64,000 nt of DNA from Alcanivorax limicola (GTDB lineage Bacteria; Pseudomonadota; Gammaproteobacteria; Pseudomonadales; Alcanivoracaceae), in contig NZ_JAIOUB010000003.1 in assembly GCF_019931215.1 (NCBI RefSeq), positions 62,001 to 126,000 on the forward strand, read 5' to 3'. The notes beneath the pieces are model-generated. The model saw nothing but the letters and a program-made list of their open reading frames with translations. It ran no database searches and was not told the DNA's origin. This document shows positions 20,254 through 27,591 of this stretch, one piece after another (the stretch's first letter is position 1; every line of letters begins with the position of its first letter). A program made the position numbers and the translations under genes.

Positions 20254-20457
20254 TCAACCCCCGAAGGCATGGCTGAGCCATACCGCCAGACCGTAGCTGC
20301 CAATCAGCGCGATGCTGAGTGCCGGGAACAGCACAACACAGAGGAACAGGAAAGTGGCCAGCTCTCGTCTTGCGCGATGTGGCGTATCACGAGCGAGGTC
20401 GCGTGACGCGCCGTGTGGTCCGTCGAGAGTGGTGGTGGGCTCGCGGTCGTTGCTCAT
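20254..20457 (-). CDS. napE: NapE small membrane protein
   Basis: A 67-residue protein with one hydrophobic helix near the C-terminus, [20 protein letters not shown], the recognisable core of NapE. NapE is found in many nap operons; its function is not settled. The ATG at 20457 is chosen over 20490 because NapE proteins are short. It ends two bases before the napA start and is the first gene of the operon. Confidence 0.9.
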   Translation of the reverse strand: MSNDREPTTTLDGPHGASRDLARDTPHRARRELATFLFLCVVLFPALSIALIGSYGLAVWLSHAFGG

Positions 20458-20539
20458 GCCTGCCTCCCTGCCGGTGTCGATGACAACCACACTAGCAAAG
20501 AGGCGAGCCGATGCATCACACGAGGGGCGTGTGAGTGTG

Positions 20540-20567
20540 CCATAACTTGATCCAGATCAAGTTATGG
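20540..20567. promoter_or_regulatory. Perfect FNR/Anr box upstream of napEABC
   Basis: TTGAT (20547-20551), CCAG, ATCAA (20556-20560) is an exact match to the FNR/Anr consensus TTGAT-N4-ATCAA. It sits in a larger perfect palindrome whose 13-base arms CCATAACTTGATC and its reverse complement flank CA. It lies about 90 bp upstream of the napE start. Anaerobic activation of nap by an FNR-type regulator is therefore likely. Confidence 0.85.
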
Positions 20568-20583
20568 CGCGTTGGGGGTGAAC

Positions 20584-21033
20584 TTACGGTCTGCCAGCAC
20601 CGCCTGCAGGGCTGCCTGGACCACCGGTGCCCGGCGTGTCGGTGCCGGTGGCGTCGTGGCGCCGATCGCGCTCATCGCGACGCTTGTCCTCAGCGCGACT
20701 GTCCTCATCGCGACGTGGCTCCTCATAGGCAGGCTCTTCGCCCGGCGGATACTGCCGTTCATGGCCGGGGGCGCCAGGCTGGGTACCTGGTTGGGTGCCC
20801 GGCTGCGTGCCTGGTTGAGTGCCTGGTCGAGTCCCGGGTTGCGTGCCAGGCTGGCCCGGGCCGGGCGCCTGTGGCGTGGTGCCAGGGCGTTGCTCATGGG
20901 GCGCTTCAGTGCCGGGTTGCGGATTGGCGCCCGGGGTTTCGCCGGGTTGCTGGGCCGCCTGCAACGATATTGGCGCCAGCATCAGTGGCATGAGATAGAT
21001 CAGTTTCAGTTTTCTCATCATGGCTTTCATCAT
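20584..21033 (-). CDS. Secreted Pro/Gly/Gln/Thr repeat protein
   Basis: A 149-residue hypothetical protein with an N-terminal signal peptide (KLKLIYLMPLMLAPISLQAA), a low-complexity middle of seven four-residue QPGT-type units (about residues 61-88), and a charged tail rich in Arg, Asp and Glu (PRRDEDSRAEDKRRDERDRRHD). AAGGAG lies just upstream of the ATG at 21033. No family is recognised; it is probably disordered and periplasmic. The opposite strand of this region is also open in places, but the signal peptide and ribosome-binding site favour this strand. Confidence 0.65.
   Translation of the reverse strand: MMKAMMRKLKLIYLMPLMLAPISLQAAQQPGETPGANPQPGTEAPHEQRPGTTPQAPGPGQPGTQPGTRPGTQPGTQPGTQPGTQPGAPGHERQYPPGEEPAYEEPRRDEDSRAEDKRRDERDRRHDATGTDTPGTGGPGSPAGGAGRP
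20770..20853 (-). repeat. Tandem 12-bp repeats encoding QPGT units
   Basis: Seven adjacent imperfect 12-bp units encode QPGT QPGT RPGT QPGT QPGT QPGT QPGA. Such arrays change copy number by slippage, so the length probably varies between strains. Confidence 0.75.
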
Positions 21034-21346
21034 GGCTCTCCTTTTAAGGCTTTCCCGTGATCATCGTCTCCACCGTAGCGCTTCCGGCACTGTCGTTGTC
21101 CAGCAACAGGCCTGTGATTTAGTGCTTTTTTACCCCGACCGGTCTGTGATGGCGGTGCGGGCGGCCGCTGCGGATTTTTCGCGGTTTGCCGTGGTCGAAC
21201 GGCATTGCCTGTGTGAATTGCCAGGGTGAATTGCCTGGTGTGATAAAGCGCAGCCGTCACAGCGCAGTAAGGTATGGCAGTGAGGTATGCTGAACTCATA
21301 CCGAGCTCGTGGATCAGGCCAGGCTCGTGGATCAGGAAGGAACCTC
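21034..21346. other. Intergenic region upstream of ydbH
   Basis: No convincing gene is seen in these 313 bases. A 14-bp direct repeat GCTCGTGGATCAGG occurs at 21305-21318 and 21323-21336, just before the ydbH ribosome-binding site. No clear promoter could be assigned. Confidence 0.5.
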
Positions 21347-24136
21347 ATGCCCCGCACGTTGCATTCAATCCGCAGGATTCTGCCGTGGCTGCTGATCGCG
21401 CTGCTGGCGTTCGTGCTGTTGTTGCTGATGCTGGCGTGGCTGTTGTGGCCGGCGAGTTTGCGTGTTGAGGGCGTCAGTTGGGGGCGTGAGACCGGCCTGC
21501 AGGTGCAGCGGCTGACCTGGACGGAGGACGGCTGCCAGCGGCTTGTCGGCGAGCAGCTTCGATTGTCCGGGATCCGTTCTTTGACACGTCCCGCCACAGG
21601 CTCTCTCACCGCGACGCTTGAGACGCTCGTCGTGACACCGTGTGATGCCGCTGGGGAGATGCCTGGAGAGACGCCTGAAAAGACGCCTGATGGCATCAGT
21701 CTGCCACGCCTGCCTGCGCTGACGATCACCATCGACGCCCTTCATCTGGATACCCCCGCAACAACCGATCTGCCCGGCATTCGTGTCACAGGCACTCAGT
21801 CGGCAGGACACTGGACACTGGACGCTTCACAGGGGCGCAGTCATGTGGCCGGGGCGCTGGATGCGGCGGGGGACTGGACGCTGGAAGCGCAGTTGTTTCT
21901 GCCGGACTGGCATGCCGACCTGATCGGCCAGCTGCGGCTGCAAGGCACTGGCGTCCTGACCGAGGATGCGTGGCGCGGCGCTCTGCGGTTGCAGGGGCGC
22001 GAGTTGGGCCACGCGGCGCAACCCCAGCGCGCTGCCGCCAGTGCGCAGTGGGATATCGACCAGGGTGACTGGTCGTTGCTGGCCACGCTGGATGCCCCCC
22101 TGGCGCTGACTGCCGGTTGGCACTTGCAGGCGCACGAGGCGCTGCGGGCGCGGGGTGATCTGACATCGGTCACGGCGCTGGCCCTGAATCTGACGGCGAC
22201 GGGGCCGCAGGGTGAAGTGGCCCTGCAACTGGATACGGATGCGCCGGATGCCGCGTCCGGCGCGGGCACATTGCGTCTGCGAGGCCCGGAAATGCAGAGC
22301 CCGGAAGTGGAGAGCCCGGAAACGGGAGCCCCGGACCTGCACGGTGAAATACCGCTGACATGGGAGGGGCAGACGCTCACCCTGGCGCCCGCCGCCATTC
22401 ATTGGGGGGAGGCGTTGCATCTCAGCTGGTCTGCGCCATTGCTCATCCCCCTGGCGGCGGAGGGTGCGACAACGATTTCTGCGCAGTTGCGTTATTACGA
22501 TAAGAAGGCGGGCGAGACGTACGACGACGTGCGCCTGGAGACCCGCGACAGCCGCCTCAGCTGGACCGGCGGCAACTGGCGCTGGGCTGGTCTGCTGCGT
22601 CTGGCAGGCGATTATCAGGGCTATGCCGTCAATGCGCGCTGGCAGGGCGAGGTGGACCCCGAGGGGTTATCCGGCGCGCCACTGACCGCCAAGGTCGCTG
22701 GCGATGATCTGGCGTTGACGATCACTGCGCCGGTGACGGCAATGCGGTCCCCGGAATGGGCCACCCGGGCCAGCTTCTCCGGCCATTATTTGCCTGATCA
22801 GCCCGGTGCCTGGCCGGTGTCCGGCACCGTGTCAGCCTCACAGCGCAGCGGTGACTGGCGTGGCGTGCTGGCGGCGACGTCGCGGCTGCCGTTCTACGAC
22901 CAGGGCGGGGAGATTGCGGCGCAGCTGCCCTGGCGGCTGGGCGCTGATGCGAGTGCGGGCGCGCAGCTGTTTATTGACCGTGGCGCCACGCTGCATATAA
23001 GCCGGGGCGTCATCAGTGAGGGGCTGGAGGAGGCCGTGCTGATCCGGCCCCAGCGTTATACGGCCAACCGTGCCTTGCGGCTGGATGCGACCGGTATCCA
23101 CGGTCCGATAGGGGTGCGGGCAGAAGGGCTGACGGCATCACGCTGGGTATTGCCGCTTGTTGAGGGCACGCTGACATTGCAGGGGCTGGGCGGCGAAGCA
23201 GCACTGTCTGTCGCGGCCTGGCAGTCAGCGCTGCAGCTGCGGGCTCGCCCCCATGCGAACGGCGGTGTTGCCGGCGACATCGTGCTGGATACGCCGTTGA
23301 TGGCCGACATGAGCCGCGGGCTGCCGGTGACCCTGACCCGCGGGCAATTGAGTGCGGCGCTGGACTGGCACTGGCAAGACGCGTTGGCGGCCAACGGCTG
23401 GTTTCGGGTCAATGATCTTGGCGTGGACATGGGCGGCATTGTTGCCCGGGGTGGCGCCGGGCGCGTGGCGTTGCAGCTGCAGGAGGGTGATGTCCGTCTG
23501 ACCAGCGATGGCCCGCTGCGTCTCGCGACGCTGGACGTAGGCACCACGGTGCGCAATATTCAAACACAGGTCAGCACCGATCTGGACAGCTGGCAGTTTT
23601 CCGATATCCGTGCCGAGGTGCTGGGCGGCGAAGTGTTGGCGCCGGCGCTGCACTGGCCCGCTGATGATTTCCAGACGGTGGTCATCACACGCATCGATAT
23701 GGATCGTGTGGCGGGCATGCAGGCAGATCCGGTGGTGCAACTGGCCGGTCGGGTCGGCGGTTATCTGCCGGTACAACTGGGGCGCAATTCCCTGGCAGTG
23801 CAGGGTGGTCGGCTGGCGAACGAAGAGATGCTGGCGCTGATGTTGTTGCCGGGCGCGAGTGTGCGCGCCATGCGCGATGCGAACCGGGCCGTGCAGATTG
23901 CCATGGATGCGCTGAGCACGCTGTTGATCAACGAGTTCAGCGCACGACTGGATATGACAGCGGACGGCTGGCTTGATGCGGCTGTCACGATTCGCGGCAA
24001 TAATCCGCAGCAGCGGTTGCCGGTGGTGTTCAACTATACGCACAAGGAAAACATACTGGTGTTGTTGCGCAGCCTGCGCATCGGCGACGACATACAACGC
24101 CAGGTCATGGATCAGCAGCCTGTACCGGGCTGGTAG
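21347..24136 (+). CDS. ydbH: YdbH-type AsmA-like intermembrane protein
   Basis: A 929-residue protein with one N-terminal inner-membrane helix (ILPWLLIALLAFVLLLLMLAWLLW) and a long beta-rich periplasmic region. The C-terminal part (QLGRNSLAVQGGRLANEEMLALMLLPG ... YTHKENILVLLRSLRIGDDIQRQV) is diagnostic of the YdbH family. YdbH, with TamB and YhdP, is thought to form a bridge carrying phospholipids to the outer membrane. The next two genes, ynbE and ydbL, are its usual partners. The ATG at 21347 follows AGGAAGG; a start at 21287 has no ribosome-binding site. Confidence 0.9.
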   Translation: MPRTLHSIRRILPWLLIALLAFVLLLLMLAWLLWPASLRVEGVSWGRETGLQVQRLTWTEDGCQRLVGEQLRLSGIRSLTRPATGSLTATLETLVVTPCDAAGEMPGETPEKTPDGISLPRLPALTITIDALHLDTPATTDLPGIRVTGTQSAGHWTLDASQGRSHVAGALDAAGDWTLEAQLFLPDWHADLIGQLRLQGTGVLTEDAWRGALRLQGRELGHAAQPQRAAASAQWDIDQGDWSLLATLDAPLALTAGWHLQAHEALRARGDLTSVTALALNLTATGPQGEVALQLDTDAPDAASGAGTLRLRGPEMQSPEVESPETGAPDLHGEIPLTWEGQTLTLAPAAIHWGEALHLSWSAPLLIPLAAEGATTISAQLRYYDKKAGETYDDVRLETRDSRLSWTGGNWRWAGLLRLAGDYQGYAVNARWQGEVDPEGLSGAPLTAKVAGDDLALTITAPVTAMRSPEWATRASFSGHYLPDQPGAWPVSGTVSASQRSGDWRGVLAATSRLPFYDQGGEIAAQLPWRLGADASAGAQLFIDRGATLHISRGVISEGLEEAVLIRPQRYTANRALRLDATGIHGPIGVRAEGLTASRWVLPLVEGTLTLQGLGGEAALSVAAWQSALQLRARPHANGGVAGDIVLDTPLMADMSRGLPVTLTRGQLSAALDWHWQDALAANGWFRVNDLGVDMGGIVARGGAGRVALQLQEGDVRLTSDGPLRLATLDVGTTVRNIQTQVSTDLDSWQFSDIRAEVLGGEVLAPALHWPADDFQTVVITRIDMDRVAGMQADPVVQLAGRVGGYLPVQLGRNSLAVQGGRLANEEMLALMLLPGASVRAMRDANRAVQIAMDALSTLLINEFSARLDMTADGWLDAAVTIRGNNPQQRLPVVFNYTHKENILVLLRSLRIGDDIQRQVMDQQPVPGW

Positions 24137-24153
24137 CAAGTGGAGTGAGGACG

Positions 24154-24387
24154 ATGAGGCGACAAGACACGGGGGTGACCCGCGTGGCGATGGTGTGGCC
24201 GGTGCTGTTGTTGTGGGCCGGATTGGCAGGGGTAACAGGATTGGCAGGGTGCACCCCGCGCATCGCACTGGAAGCACCGAAAGAACCCATTACCATCAAT
24301 CTGAACGTCAAGATTGATCACGAAATCCGCCTGCGGGTGGAGCGTGATCTGGATGAGCTGTTCAGTGACGACAGCGACTTGTTCTAG
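24154..24387 (+). CDS. ynbE: YnbE-family outer-membrane lipoprotein
   Basis: A 77-residue lipoprotein with a lipobox at GLAGC followed by TPRIALEAPKEPITINLNVKIDHEIRLRVERDLDELF, the typical YnbE core. In E. coli YnbE binds the C-terminal end of YdbH by beta-strand augmentation to complete the bridge to the outer membrane. It starts 18 bp after ydbH. ATG 24154 has GGAG eight bases upstream. Confidence 0.9.
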   Translation: MRRQDTGVTRVAMVWPVLLLWAGLAGVTGLAGCTPRIALEAPKEPITINLNVKIDHEIRLRVERDLDELFSDDSDLF

Positions 24388-24398
24388 GAGTGATCATC

Positions 24399-24722
24399 AT
24401 GAAACGACTTTCTGGCATGATCGCCGTGGCGCTGCTGATGCTGTCAGCCGGTGCGCTGGCGCTGGATCTGGACAGCGCCAAAAGCCAGGGGCTGGTAGGC
24501 GAGCAGCCGAACGGTTATCTGGGTGTGGTCAAGGCAACACCGGAAGCGGTGGAGCTGGCACAGGACATCAACACACGCCGCCGTCAGGCCTATGAGCGCA
24601 TCGCTCGGGAAAACGGTATCACCATCGAACAGGTGGCAACCCTGGCGGGGCAGCGCGCTATCAGCCGCGCTGAATCGGGCACCTACATACGGACGCCGGA
24701 AGGCCAGTGGGTGGAGCGATGA
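24399..24722 (+). CDS. ydbL: YdbL-family (DUF1318) periplasmic protein
   Basis: A 107-residue protein with a signal peptide (MKRLSGMIAVALLMLSAGALA) and a mature domain of the YdbL/DUF1318 type (AKSQGLVGEQPNGYLGVV ... INTRRRQAYERIARENGITIEQVATLAGQRAI). It is thought to assist assembly of the YdbH-YnbE bridge. TAGGAG lies eight bases before the ATG at 24399, and its stop overlaps the next start as ATGA. Confidence 0.92.
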   Translation: MKRLSGMIAVALLMLSAGALALDLDSAKSQGLVGEQPNGYLGVVKATPEAVELAQDINTRRRQAYERIARENGITIEQVATLAGQRAISRAESGTYIRTPEGQWVER

Positions 24723-25093
24723 TACACGACCCGCTGTTACCTCACGGGGTTGAGCCCGGGCCGGATGAACGCAATCTGGCAACCGGTTGTCATCTGCTGG
24801 CGTTTGCCGGAATGCTGTTTCCGTTCGGCAGTATTCTCGGTCCGCTGGTGCTCTGGTTGCTGAAACGCAACAGCAGTCATTTCGTTGATCATCAGGGGCG
24901 CGAAGCGGTGAATTTCAACATCACCATGACGCTGGCGCTGCTGATATCGGCGGCGTTGATGACGGTGCTGATCGGTTTCGTGCTGGTGCCACTGGTGCTG
25001 GTGTTCTGGGTGGCGATGGCGATTGTGGCGGCGGTGCAGAGCAGCCATGGCAAGGCCTACCGTTATCCGCTGACACTGCGGTTGGTACAGTAA
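24719..25093 (+). CDS. DUF4870-type small membrane protein
   Basis: A 124-residue protein with three hydrophobic stretches and the family pattern DERNLATGCHLLAFAGMLFPFGSILGPLVLWLLKR ... VDHQGREAVNFNITM. The function is unknown. It is translationally coupled to ydbL by an ATGA overlap, which suggests it is co-expressed with the YdbH system. Confidence 0.85.
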   Translation: MIHDPLLPHGVEPGPDERNLATGCHLLAFAGMLFPFGSILGPLVLWLLKRNSSHFVDHQGREAVNFNITMTLALLISAALMTVLIGFVLVPLVLVFWVAMAIVAAVQSSHGKAYRYPLTLRLVQ

Positions 25094-25118
25094 TCCAGCA
25101 CGCTGGACGGAGGCTGCC

Positions 25119-26144
25119 ATGACGGCGGTGCGGCACAAAACCAGGCTCGCGTTGCTGTTGCTGGCACTGGTCGTCGTGGTGCTGACGGTGTTGGCCAACT
25201 GGCGGCCGTCGCTGACGCGCTGGCAAGCGTTTCTGCTACCCGCCCCGGCACCGGCAGCGCCGTTGCAGGTCACCTGGCTGGGCACGGCCACGGTGCTGGT
25301 GAGTGATGGTGACAATGCCATCATGACCGATGGCTTTTTTTCCCGGCAATCTCTCTTTCAGGTGGCCAGCGGCGATATCGAGCCCGATCTCGCACGCATC
25401 GAAGCGGGTCTTGCGAAAGCCGGTGTGGACGGCCCCGGGGGGCTGGATGCGGTGGTGGTGCTGCACTCTCACTACGACCACGCCATGGACGCGCCGGAAG
25501 TGGCACGCCGCACCGGGGCTGTCATCCTGGGCTCGGAAAGCACCGCCAATGTGGCGCGCGGCTGGGATCTGCCGGCGGCGCAGATTCATGTGCCGGCCCC
25601 GGGAGAGATGCTGCAGTTCGGCCAGTTCGAGTTGGAGCTGGTGCCTTCCGCCCATGTGCCGATGTTGCCGTTTATCGCCAGGCTGACCGGGCATGGCGAG
25701 ACCATCGATACGCCGCTACGACCACCCGCGCCGGTGTCGGCGTGGAAGGAAGGGCAGAGCTATGCACTGGTGCTGCGCCACCCGCAAGGACGCTTGCTGA
25801 TTCAGGGCAGTGCCGGGTTTGTCGGCGGTGAACTGGCGTCCCATGAGGTGGATGTGGCGCTGTTGTCTACCGGCTCGCTCGGGCGGCAATCGACGCGCTA
25901 TATCGGCCGCTATTTTGAAGAGACGGTGCTCGCCACCGGCGCACACACGGTGATCCCCATGCACTGGGATCATTTCTTCTCGGTGCTGGACCGCAACACG
26001 CACCCGCTGGGCCCGCTGCTGGACGATTTTCATGGCGCGATGGATGGCTTGCAGCAGCAAAGCGCGCTGCATGACAGAGACTTTCATCTGCTGGAACCGT
26101 TGGATACCTTCGGTATGGAAGGCGGGCGGCTGACCGGAAACTGA
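25119..26144 (+). CDS. MBL-fold metallo-hydrolase, membrane-anchored
   Basis: The 341-residue protein has an N-terminal membrane helix and a metallo-beta-lactamase fold: VTWLGTATVLV, the metal motif HSHYDH (variant of HxHxDH), SAHVP, and a late HWDH segment. It resembles UlaG/NAPE-PLD-like hydrolases with a periplasmic catalytic domain; the substrate is unknown. GGAGG is five bases before ATG 25119. It is convergent with the efflux operon, with a 16-bp gap. Confidence 0.88.
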   Translation: MTAVRHKTRLALLLLALVVVVLTVLANWRPSLTRWQAFLLPAPAPAAPLQVTWLGTATVLVSDGDNAIMTDGFFSRQSLFQVASGDIEPDLARIEAGLAKAGVDGPGGLDAVVVLHSHYDHAMDAPEVARRTGAVILGSESTANVARGWDLPAAQIHVPAPGEMLQFGQFELELVPSAHVPMLPFIARLTGHGETIDTPLRPPAPVSAWKEGQSYALVLRHPQGRLLIQGSAGFVGGELASHEVDVALLSTGSLGRQSTRYIGRYFEETVLATGAHTVIPMHWDHFFSVLDRNTHPLGPLLDDFHGAMDGLQQQSALHDRDFHLLEPLDTFGMEGGRLTGN

Positions 26145-26160
26145 TCATGCCGCCTGCCTG

Positions 26161-27591
26161 TTACAGCGTCGGTGTCTCATTCTCTGTTTCAATCTCTGTT
26201 TCAGGCTCCGGCGCACCCGCCAATGCCCGATATACCGCGACCATCGCCAGCGTCAGATCGGTGTGGCTTTGTTGCGATGCATCCAGTGTCGCGGTCAGTT
26301 CCTGTTCTGCGGTCAGCACCTGAAAATAATCAATAAAACCTCTTTCATAGCGGGTACGTGCCAGTTCGGCAGCGCGTGTGGCGTGCATGGCGGCCTGTTC
26401 CAGTGCTGCGGTCCGTTGCTGTGCACGTTGATATTGATCGAGCCGGGTTTCTGTTTCTTCGAGTGCGATGAGTACCGCCTGTTGGTAGCGGGCCAGTGCC
26501 TGGCGACTTTCCGCGCCCGCGGCTTCGATGCGTGCGCGCACCCGGCCCTGATTCAGAAAAGCCCAGTCGATACCCAGCGCAACCTGACGCGAGTCCGCCG
26601 GGCCGCTGAACAGATCACTGCTGTCGGCGGCCACGGACGCCATCAGGCCGCTGAGCGTAAAACGCGGAAACAGGTCTGCGGTGTTGACTCCGATGCGCGC
26701 GGTGGCGGCAGCCAGCCGATACTCGGCCGCCGCAATATCGGGGCGGCGGCGCAGGACATCTCCCGGCGTGGCGACGGGAATTTCCGGCACGCTGCGGGGC
26801 AGGGCAACCGGCTCCGACAGGATATCGATCAACGCTGCAGGAGGCTGCCCGGTGAGGACGGCGATGCGGTGCATGGCGCTGCGGATACCGGCCTCCAGCG
26901 CGGGCAGTTCGGCGCGGATACGTGCCACCTGGGCGCGGGCACGCACCTGATCAAAATCGGTGTCGCGCCCGGCGTCGACCCGTGCGCTGACGATGCGCAG
27001 GGAATCCTGTTGCAGGGCCAGATTCTGCCGGGCCACCTGGTGCTGTTGTTGCAACCCGCGCAGGGTGAAATAGCTGCTCGCGAGTTCGCTGGTCAGTGCG
27101 ACTTGCAGTGCAGCGCGATCCGCGCCGACGGCAGCGAGTTCTGCGCGCCGGGATTCGGTAGCGCGGCGTAACCGGCCGAACATGTCCAGCTCCCAGCTGG
27201 CGGTGACGCCCGCCTGATACCGCTGGGTACGCTCCGGCCCGCCGGGCAGCCGGTCTACCTCGGCCAGATACTGCTCGCTGGCGGCGCCGCTGACATGCAG
27301 GCTTGGCCACTGATCACGCCGGGCACCGTAGAGCAGCGCCGCCGCTTGTTCGTAACGGGCCAGCGCACCCTGCAAATCCTGATTGGCGGTCAGCGTCTGT
27401 GTGATCAGCTGCGCCAGCAGCGGATCGCCGAAGCCATTCCAGAACGTGTCCCCGGCCAGCGCGGCATCGCCGTGCTGGTGTTCGGCATGAAATGCGTCCG
27501 GCGTTGGCGTGGCGGGCGTGGCATGATCGGGGCCGACGGCGCAGCCGCCAAGCAGTGCAACCGTCACGATCAGTGGCAATGACTTACGCAT
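26161..27591 (-). CDS. RND efflux outer-membrane channel lipoprotein (NodT/OprM family)
   Basis: A 476-residue TolC-type outer-membrane factor with a lipoprotein signal (lipobox LLGGC) and two outer_efflux repeats (NQDLQGALARYEQAAALLYGARRDQWPSLHVSG ... RRPDIAAAEYRLAAATARIGVNTADLFPRFTLSG). It is the exit duct of the pump encoded upstream. The ATG at 27591 overlaps the pump gene stop by eight bases, so translation is coupled. Confidence 0.94.
   Translation of the reverse strand: MRKSLPLIVTVALLGGCAVGPDHATPATPTPDAFHAEHQHGDAALAGDTFWNGFGDPLLAQLITQTLTANQDLQGALARYEQAAALLYGARRDQWPSLHVSGAASEQYLAEVDRLPGGPERTQRYQAGVTASWELDMFGRLRRATESRRAELAAVGADRAALQVALTSELASSYFTLRGLQQQHQVARQNLALQQDSLRIVSARVDAGRDTDFDQVRARAQVARIRAELPALEAGIRSAMHRIAVLTGQPPAALIDILSEPVALPRSVPEIPVATPGDVLRRRPDIAAAEYRLAAATARIGVNTADLFPRFTLSGLMASVAADSSDLFSGPADSRQVALGIDWAFLNQGRVRARIEAAGAESRQALARYQQAVLIALEETETRLDQYQRAQQRTAALEQAAMHATRAAELARTRYERGFIDYFQVLTAEQELTATLDASQQSHTDLTLAMVAVYRALAGAPEPETEIETENETPTL

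Noticed and set aside
18938-20296. A 452-codon plus-strand frame opposite napA
   Set aside because: It is a shadow of napA, which has a twin-arginine signal, cysteine motifs and operon context.
20540-20567. The nap palindrome as an intrinsic terminator for the repeat-protein gene
   Set aside because: The loop would be only two bases and there is no T-run on either side; the exact FNR/Anr core is a better explanation.
20770-20853. Tandem repeats as a CRISPR array
   Set aside because: The units are 12 bp, contiguous and coding, with no spacers.
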